64,000 nucleotides of DNA, taken from NCBI RefSeq assembly GCF_001613505.1, contig NZ_BDCM01000012.1, positions 124,001-188,000 of the forward strand. Reading direction: 5' to 3'. This DNA comes from Nocardia mikamii NBRC 108933. GTDB lineage: Bacteria; Actinomycetota; Actinomycetes; Mycobacteriales; Mycobacteriaceae. This document shows positions 59,890-64,000 of the stretch, piece by piece. The translations under genes and the position numbers were made by a program. The stretch's first letter is position 1. Every line of letters begins with the position of its first letter. The notes below the pieces were generated by a model, which was given only the letters and a program-made list of their open reading frames with translations, was not told the origin of the DNA and searched no databases.

Positions 59890-60190
59890 ATGACCGACAC
59901 ACCTCCCCTGGCCGTGGTGACCGGCGCGTCCAGCGGTATCGGGTTCGAGCTCGCCAGACAGTTCGCCGAACGCGGTTACGACGTGGTCATCGCCGCCGAG
60001 GACGCCGCCATCGACGTGGCCGCCGAATCGCTGCGCCGTTCCGGTGCGCGCGTGCGGCCGCTGCGCATCGACCTGCGGCGAGCAGAAGGTCGTCGCCGCC
60101 TCGCTGCCCACGAAAGTGATGGGCCTGGTCAGCCGCCTCGTTCCCGATGCGCTGAAAGCCGCAGCGGGACAAATCATCTCGGGGCGCTGA
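59890..60190 (+). pseudogene. SDR gene with an internal out-of-frame deletion
   Basis: The frame from 59890 encodes a normal SDR start, PLAVVTGASSGIGFELARQF and RSGARVRPLRIDL, with the NAD(P) motif TGASSGIG. Near 60080 it leaves this pattern. From about 60081 a different frame gives EQKVVAASLPTKVMGLVSRL and VPDALKAAAGQIISGR, ending at the TGA at 60188-60190. That is a typical SDR C-terminus. About 150 middle residues, with the catalytic Ser-Tyr-Lys, are missing. The gene is therefore dead. Confidence 0.65.
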
Positions 60191-60192
60191 TC

Positions 60193-60450
60193 GTGGGCCG
60201 TTACGCCGCCCTCGACCTTCCCCGCACGACCACCACGGCCGGTGCGGCACTGCTGCTCGGTCTGGACGGGGTGCATCTGTACATGCTGGTACGCGAGGAT
60301 GCGCTGCCGACCTATCTGGGCGGCGGTTTCGCGATCCCGATCGGTGTCAGCCGCACGGCATCGGGGGCTTCCGGTCGCGCCCCCGGAGCCGAGCAACCGG
60401 CGACGGCCAGGACGGCCGCCGCCGGAACCGGATATCGGCGCAGTGCGCGC
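60193..60450 (+). pseudogene. Truncated membrane-protein remnant
   Basis: A GTG at 60193 opens GRYAALDLPRTTTTAGAALL and LGLDGVHLYMLVREDALPTY, one or two hydrophobic segments like the start of an actinobacterial membrane protein. After LGGGFAIPIGV it becomes Arg/Ala/Gly-rich and runs into the Dps gene on the other strand. It looks cut short, like the SDR remnant before it. Confidence 0.35.
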
Positions 60451-60451
60451 G

Positions 60452-60943
60452 TCAGGCGGCCTGGGCCTGCCACATCCAATGCAGTTGCTCCAACCGGGCG
60501 GCGATGTCGATGAGCAGATCCTGGGTGACCGGATCGGCCTTCTCCGAGGCATCGATCCGCTCGCGCAGCCGGCGCACCACCGCGGCCAGGGAGGCGACGA
60601 TCGCCGCGACCACGTCACCGTCCTGTTGCCACCCCGAGGGGAACGATTCGGCGCTGGAACTCTCGGCGACCGTGCGGGCGCGCCCGTCCGGGCTCACGCC
60701 GATGGCGGTGGCCCGTTCGGCCGCCGCGTCGGTGAAGCCGCGTGCGGTCTCGACCAGTTCGTCCAACGCCAGATGGACGGTGCGGAACCGGGGGCCGATC
60801 ACATTCCAGTGCGCCTGCTTGCCGATCAGGCTCAGATCGATCAGATCGACGACGGTGGCGCACAGCGCGTCACCGGCGATCCGTTGCTGTTCCGGCTCCA
60901 GCACCGTCGCGATCGGATCGGTGGTCGTGGAGGTCTTGGCCAC
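60452..60943 (-). CDS. dps: Dps family DNA-protecting ferritin
   Basis: Dps forms a 12-subunit shell that oxidises and stores iron with peroxide, and can coat DNA in starved cells. The 163-residue protein has the intersubunit ferroxidase motif KQAHWNVIGPRFRTVHLALD, with His and Asp ligands followed by ELVETARGF. The helical bundle ends in QLHWMWQAQAA. The N-terminal tail is short with one lysine, so DNA binding may be weak. GAAGGAGACC lies before the ATG. Confidence 0.94.
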   Translation of the reverse strand: MAKTSTTTDPIATVLEPEQQRIAGDALCATVVDLIDLSLIGKQAHWNVIGPRFRTVHLALDELVETARGFTDAAAERATAIGVSPDGRARTVAESSSAESFPSGWQQDGDVVAAIVASLAAVVRRLRERIDASEKADPVTQDLLIDIAARLEQLHWMWQAQAA

Positions 60944-61036
60944 GATGGTCTCCTTCCTCGCTGACAGTCATCACCTAGGCGACTGCTTGCGTGCACGACC
61001 TACCCGCTGCCGGCGGCTCCAAACGAGCGGCGCGGT

Positions 61037-61387
61037 TCAGCCGGCGGCCATCGCCATCGCCAGATACACCACCATCACCGCGAACAGGAACCAGCCCGCG
61101 CCCTGCCATACCGGCCACGGCCGCCCGCCCCGCCACTGCCGCACGGTGATGACGAACGCTCCGATGCCGCCCAGCAACAACACGATTCCGGGCACCAGAC
61201 CGACGGCCAGCCGCGACGCGGTATCACAGGCTACGTGGTCGGCGTTCGCGCACCGCTCCCGCGAGGCCGCCCAGCCCAGGGCCACACCTGCGGCAATCGC
61301 CGCCACCACCAGCACACCGACCGCGTACCGCACGGCCCGCCGGAAGCTCGGCGGGTCACTCCAGCGGCGATCGACCTCGCGTGCCAT
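61037..61387 (-). CDS. Small three-helix membrane protein
   Basis: The 116-residue product starts MAREVDRRWSDPPSFRRAVR, then has three hydrophobic segments: YAVGVLVVAAIAAGVALGWA, LVPGIVLLLGGIGAFVIT and WFLFAVMVVYLAMAMA. The loop after the first holds two cysteines (CANADHVACDT), probably outside and able to form a disulfide. GAGGTGAC lies before the ATG at 61387. I do not recognise the family. Confidence 0.7.
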   Translation of the reverse strand: MAREVDRRWSDPPSFRRAVRYAVGVLVVAAIAAGVALGWAASRERCANADHVACDTASRLAVGLVPGIVLLLGGIGAFVITVRQWRGGRPWPVWQGAGWFLFAVMVVYLAMAMAAG

Positions 61388-61527
61388 CGTCACCTCCGGC
61401 CCGTTCCTCATGCGCTCGTCACCCTGGCACTACCCGGCGCCTCCGCGAATATTCGATCGGGGCCCGGGCACTCGTTTCGCCCGATCCCTCCCGGGTAGGC
61501 GGTCGCTGAGGACCGAAGGAGGCCGAT

Positions 61528-61803
61528 GTGCACCGCGAACCCGATCCGCACCGCGACACCGATTCGCGCAGGTCAGCCGACCCTGCCCGCGCCACGCCGA
61601 CCCCCGGCCGAGCCGCCCACCGGCTGACCGGACCGCGCGCTGCGGCGGCACTGGCCGATCGGGGCCTGGCACCGGTCGCCGCCGGAGTGATCGCCCGGCG
61701 TCGCGGCATGATGGCGGTGCTCGAACGCCCCGGCGCCGACGACCGCCCGGTCCGCAGGACGCACCGGTGGCGCCGCGAATTCGGCAGCGCGGCAGGAAGG
61801 TGA
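61528..61803 (+). CDS. Short protein, possibly the 5' remnant of a cytochrome P450 gene
   Basis: GAAGGAGG lies five bases before a GTG, and the frame gives 91 residues. The C-terminal part, LAPVAAGVIARRRGMMAVLE with RPVRRTHRWRREFG, resembles the N-terminal segment before the first beta sheet of some actinobacterial P450s (GVIxRRPxxMALxE...RRLQRLRxRYG). Nothing of the heme domain follows. It may be a truncated gene or a short protein of its own. An ATG at 61526 opens another frame of only 33 residues. Confidence 0.35.
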   Translation: MHREPDPHRDTDSRRSADPARATPTPGRAAHRLTGPRAAAALADRGLAPVAAGVIARRRGMMAVLERPGADDRPVRRTHRWRREFGSAAGR

Positions 61804-61808
61804 CTGTC

Positions 61809-62888
61809 ATGCGTGTGGTCGTGGTCGGAGCCACCGGAAACGTCGGTACCGCCGTCGTGTCCGCGCTGGCCCGGCGCCCGGAGATCGACGGGATCGTCGG
61901 ACTGGCCCGGCGGCTGCCGCGACAGCCGGCCGAAGGGGTGCGGTGGGCGCGCGCCGATATGCGCTGCGACGATCTGCTCACCGAATTCCGCGGCGCCGAT
62001 GTGGTGGTCCATCTCGCGTGGGTGTTCCAGCCGACGCATCGCCCGCTCGAGACCTGGCGGACGAACGTCCAGGGAACCGAACGGGTCTTGCGCGCGGTCG
62101 CGCGGGCCGGCGTCCCGTCGCTGGTGTACGCGTCGTCGGTCGGCGCGTATTCCCCTGTGCACCATGACGATCCGGTCGGCGAGGACTGGCCCACGGAAGG
62201 CTGGCCGCCGGCCGGGTACATGCGTGAGAAGGCCTACGTCGAGCGACTGCTCGATCTGTTCGAGAACGAACATCCGGACCGGCGGGTGGTGCGGATGCGC
62301 CCCGCTTTCACCTTCCAGGAGGCCTCCGCCAGCCAACAGCGCCGCCTGTTCGCGGGCCCGCTGGTCCCCGGCAGCGTGCTGCGTCCTCCCCTGGTCCCGG
62401 TGCTGCCCGTGCCGGCGGGTCTGCGGCTGCAGGCGGTGCACGCCGACGACATCGGCAGCGCCTACAGTCTCGCCGTCGTCGACCCGAGCGTGCACGGCGC
62501 GTTCAACCTGGCCGCCGACCCGGTGATCGATCGCGCGAAGCTCGGCGCATTGTTCGATGCGCCGACGGTTTCCGTACCGCCCGGGGCCGTGCGCGCCGCA
62601 TTGGCCGTCGGCTGGCGCCTGCGCATGGTCCCCGCCCCGCCCGACCTGTTCGACGCGATGATGCGCCTGCCGATCATGGACACCACCCGCGCCAGACGCG
62701 ATCTCGGCTGGACACCACGCATCGACGCCGTCTCCGCCCTGCGCGAGGTCCTCACCGGAATGAGTCACGGCTCCGGCGGCGCCACACCGCCGTTGGCATC
62801 CGACGCGGGCGGACGTCTGCGGGTACGGGAGTTCGCCTCCGGCGTCGGCGGCAGCGACCCGGTCGACCGCTGGGGCGCGGACCTGTGA
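61809..62888 (+). CDS. NAD-dependent epimerase/dehydratase family protein
   Basis: The 359-residue extended SDR begins MRVVVVGATGNVGTAVVSAL (GxxGxxG), with DVVVHLAWVFQPTH, LVYASSVGAYSPVHHDDPVG and GYMREKAYVERLL; the YxxxK-type lysine pattern is only partly kept here, as YMREKAYVE. LRLQAVHADDIGSAY closes the substrate domain. GGAAGGTG precedes the ATG. The group is often annotated as sugar nucleotide epimerase, but this branch is common in stress islands and its substrate is unknown. Confidence 0.83.
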   Translation: MRVVVVGATGNVGTAVVSALARRPEIDGIVGLARRLPRQPAEGVRWARADMRCDDLLTEFRGADVVVHLAWVFQPTHRPLETWRTNVQGTERVLRAVARAGVPSLVYASSVGAYSPVHHDDPVGEDWPTEGWPPAGYMREKAYVERLLDLFENEHPDRRVVRMRPAFTFQEASASQQRRLFAGPLVPGSVLRPPLVPVLPVPAGLRLQAVHADDIGSAYSLAVVDPSVHGAFNLAADPVIDRAKLGALFDAPTVSVPPGAVRAALAVGWRLRMVPAPPDLFDAMMRLPIMDTTRARRDLGWTPRIDAVSALREVLTGMSHGSGGATPPLASDAGGRLRVREFASGVGGSDPVDRWGADL

Positions 62889-62969
62889 GCGTCACCGGAT
62901 GCCCCGGCCACACCCTGAACCACGCGTTTCGCCACCGCGTGGGTTCTGTGGGGGATTCGCACCACAGGT

Positions 62970-62984
62970 AGGAGGTGATCGACG
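62970..62984 (+). promoter_or_regulatory. Near-perfect ribosome binding site of the Met-rich peptide
   Basis: AGGAGGTGATCG matches the whole 3' tail of 16S rRNA and ends three bases before the ATG at 62985. This is the strongest site in the window. Confidence 0.75.
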
Positions 62985-63053
62985 ATGTTCATGCAGATGA
63001 TGGCGATGCTGCGCGACATGTGGAACATGATGTTCCCGATGATGCCCATGTAA
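62985..63053 (+). CDS. Methionine-rich 22-residue peptide
   Basis: An ATG behind an ideal ribosome binding site starts a 22-codon frame that ends in TAA. The peptide begins MFMQMMAMLRDMWNMMFPMM and ends PM, with 11 methionines, two Phe, one Trp and only two charged residues. The Met pattern resembles soft-metal (copper or silver) sites with MxM and MM pairs; it could also lie flat on a membrane. It lies 96 bases after the epimerase gene on the same strand. I know of no named family. Confidence 0.6.
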   Translation: MFMQMMAMLRDMWNMMFPMMPM

Positions 63054-63101
63054 GCCGGACGACGGGAGATCGAACCACGCCGGATCGTCGTCGGCGCCGT
63101 G

Positions 63102-64000
63102 CTACCCGGGAGCGTTGACCTCGTCCGGCGTCTTGTCCGGCCGCAATCCGCGCCAGGACGGGTGACGCAAGCGCCCGTCCCCGGTCCGCTCTGTGAACGA
63201 CACCTCGCCCACCAGTTCGGGTTCCACCCAGATCGCGTCCTTCACCGGCGCCGCGACCGTGGGGGTCTGCCGTCGCAGCGGCCGCAGCTTGGCCTGGAGA
63301 TCATCGAGCATGGCCTGGGTGAAGCCGGTGCCCACATTCCCGATGTAGACCAAATCCCCGGTCTCGTCGTGCACGCCCATGAGCAGTGAGCCGATGCGTC
63401 CCGCGCGCCGGCCCGTGCCGGGCCGCCACCCGACGATGACGATCTCCTGATCGTTGACGTTCTTGACCTTCGTCCACAGCGGGCTGCGCCGGCCGGGCAG
63501 GTACGGGCTGTCCAGCCGCTTGCACACGATGCCCTCGAGCCCCAGCCGCGCCGATTCCGCGAGGACGTCGGCGCCGGTGCCGGTGAGCCGCGGTGGGATA
63601 TGCCAGTTCGGGCCGCGCAGGCCGAGTTGTTCCAGCAATCGGCGGCGTTGCTCGTAGGGCAGATCGATCAGCGGCCGGTCGCCGATGTGCAGCAGGTCGA
63701 AGATGAGGTAGGTGGCGGGGACCGAGCGGGTCAGTGCGTGGATCATGGCCGGATTGCGCTGGTGCATGCGCGGTTGCAGGGCGGTGAAGGAGGTACGCCC
63801 GTCCGCGGCGAAGGCGACGATTTCGCCGTCGACGACGATCGGCGGCGCCGCCGGGGCGAGGTCGGCGAGTTCCGGCCAGGCAGCGGTCACGTCGTTGCCG
63901 TTGCGCGAGATCAGCCGCAAGTCCCGATCGACGTAACCGATGGCGCGGATACCGTCGAATTTCACCTCGTACGCCCACGCCGCACTGTCGGCGGGCAGAG
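63102..64000 (-). CDS. ATP-dependent DNA ligase (LigD/LigC type), 3' part
   Basis: The frame is open to the window end, so the N-terminus is missing. Motif I with the AMP-binding lysine is seen as YEVKFDGIRAI (positions about 63948-63974). It is followed by VDGEIVAF (motif III region), TYLIFDLLHI, LEGIVCKRLDSPY (motif IV) and WTKVKN (motif V). An OB-fold domain, IVIVGWRPGTGRRAGRIGSL and so on, completes it. This is the ligase domain of bacterial non-homologous end joining. Whether polymerase or nuclease domains precede it cannot be seen. The visible protein ends with PDKTPDEVNAPG. Confidence 0.92.
   Translation of the reverse strand, partial: LPADSAAWAYEVKFDGIRAIGYVDRDLRLISRNGNDVTAAWPELADLAPAAPPIVVDGEIVAFAADGRTSFTALQPRMHQRNPAMIHALTRSVPATYLIFDLLHIGDRPLIDLPYEQRRRLLEQLGLRGPNWHIPPRLTGTGADVLAESARLGLEGIVCKRLDSPYLPGRRSPLWTKVKNVNDQEIVIVGWRPGTGRRAGRIGSLLMGVHDETGDLVYIGNVGTGFTQAMLDDLQAKLRPLRRQTPTVAAPVKDAIWVEPELVGEVSFTERTGDGRLRHPSWRGLRPDKTPDEVNAPG

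Noticed and set aside
63058..63092. GACGACG/CGTCGTC repeat after the Met-rich peptide as terminator
   Set aside because: Seven-base arms with a 21-base loop and no T-run in DNA of this composition are not convincing.

Overview
The window is very GC-rich, densely coding actinobacterial DNA. Gene content and order point to a mycolic-acid actinomycete close to Nocardia: a pdx/pim block that matches the Mycobacterium tuberculosis Rv2603c-Rv2614c neighbourhood, an AlkB/rubredoxin operon, many TetR regulators, TANNNT -10 boxes just upstream of some start codons, and GTG starts. No rRNA, tRNA, CRISPR array, intact insertion sequence or prophage was seen. The taxonomic call is inference from synteny and family memory.

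Layout. 1-9.3 kb: end of a secreted-type esterase, then yebC, pdxT and tesB on the minus strand. These are separated from pdxS by an accessory insert (MFS permease flanked by ~50-bp direct repeats, a uridine-kinase-like protein without a P-loop, LysR, WYL regulator, VOC protein). 9.5-15 kb: a very small hydrophobic ORF, a TetR gene divergent from alkB-rubA-rubB-rubredoxin reductase, and a beta-propeller protein. 15-21.7 kb: thrS-HIT-pgsA-patA-pimA-NUDIX, which starts phosphatidylinositol mannoside synthesis. 21.8-27.4 kb: a 2Fe-2S protein and two paralogous SulP/carbonic-anhydrase fusions with matching promoter architecture, including CRP-like sites.

27.9-43.3 kb: mixed accessory genes with readable regulation. 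They include a GntR/amidase/small-ORF operon, an FAD monooxygenase divergent from TetR over a perfect palindrome, ohrR-ohr, a universal stress protein, a FadR-like regulator with a fatty acid hydroxylase, a TetR gene followed by a broken amidinotransferase-like remnant, and an esterase. A rhomboid-like protein is coupled to an OafA-type acyltransferase.

43.4-58.4 kb: a degenerate AMP-binding protein; a four-gene coupled operon (molybdopterin oxidoreductase lacking the usual Fe-S cysteines, a helical protein, a nucleotidyltransferase-BON fusion, a metallophosphoesterase); an SDR; TetR/DUF4334/alcohol dehydrogenase with tandem operators; SRPBCC proteins, a carotenoid-desaturase-like oxidoreductase, a DUF4142 protein and a YbdK-type ligase. 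58.5-64 kb: many small stress-island-type genes (DUF6480, Dps, small hydrophilic proteins), an SDR gene with an internal deletion, an epimerase, a 22-residue peptide that is half methionine behind a textbook ribosome binding site, and an ATP-dependent DNA ligase that runs off the end.

The strongest discovery leads are the methionine-rich micropeptide, the matched promoters of the SulP-carbonic anhydrase pair, and the cluster-less Mo-oxidoreductase operon. All functions are read by eye from sequence and family memory; no database search was made.
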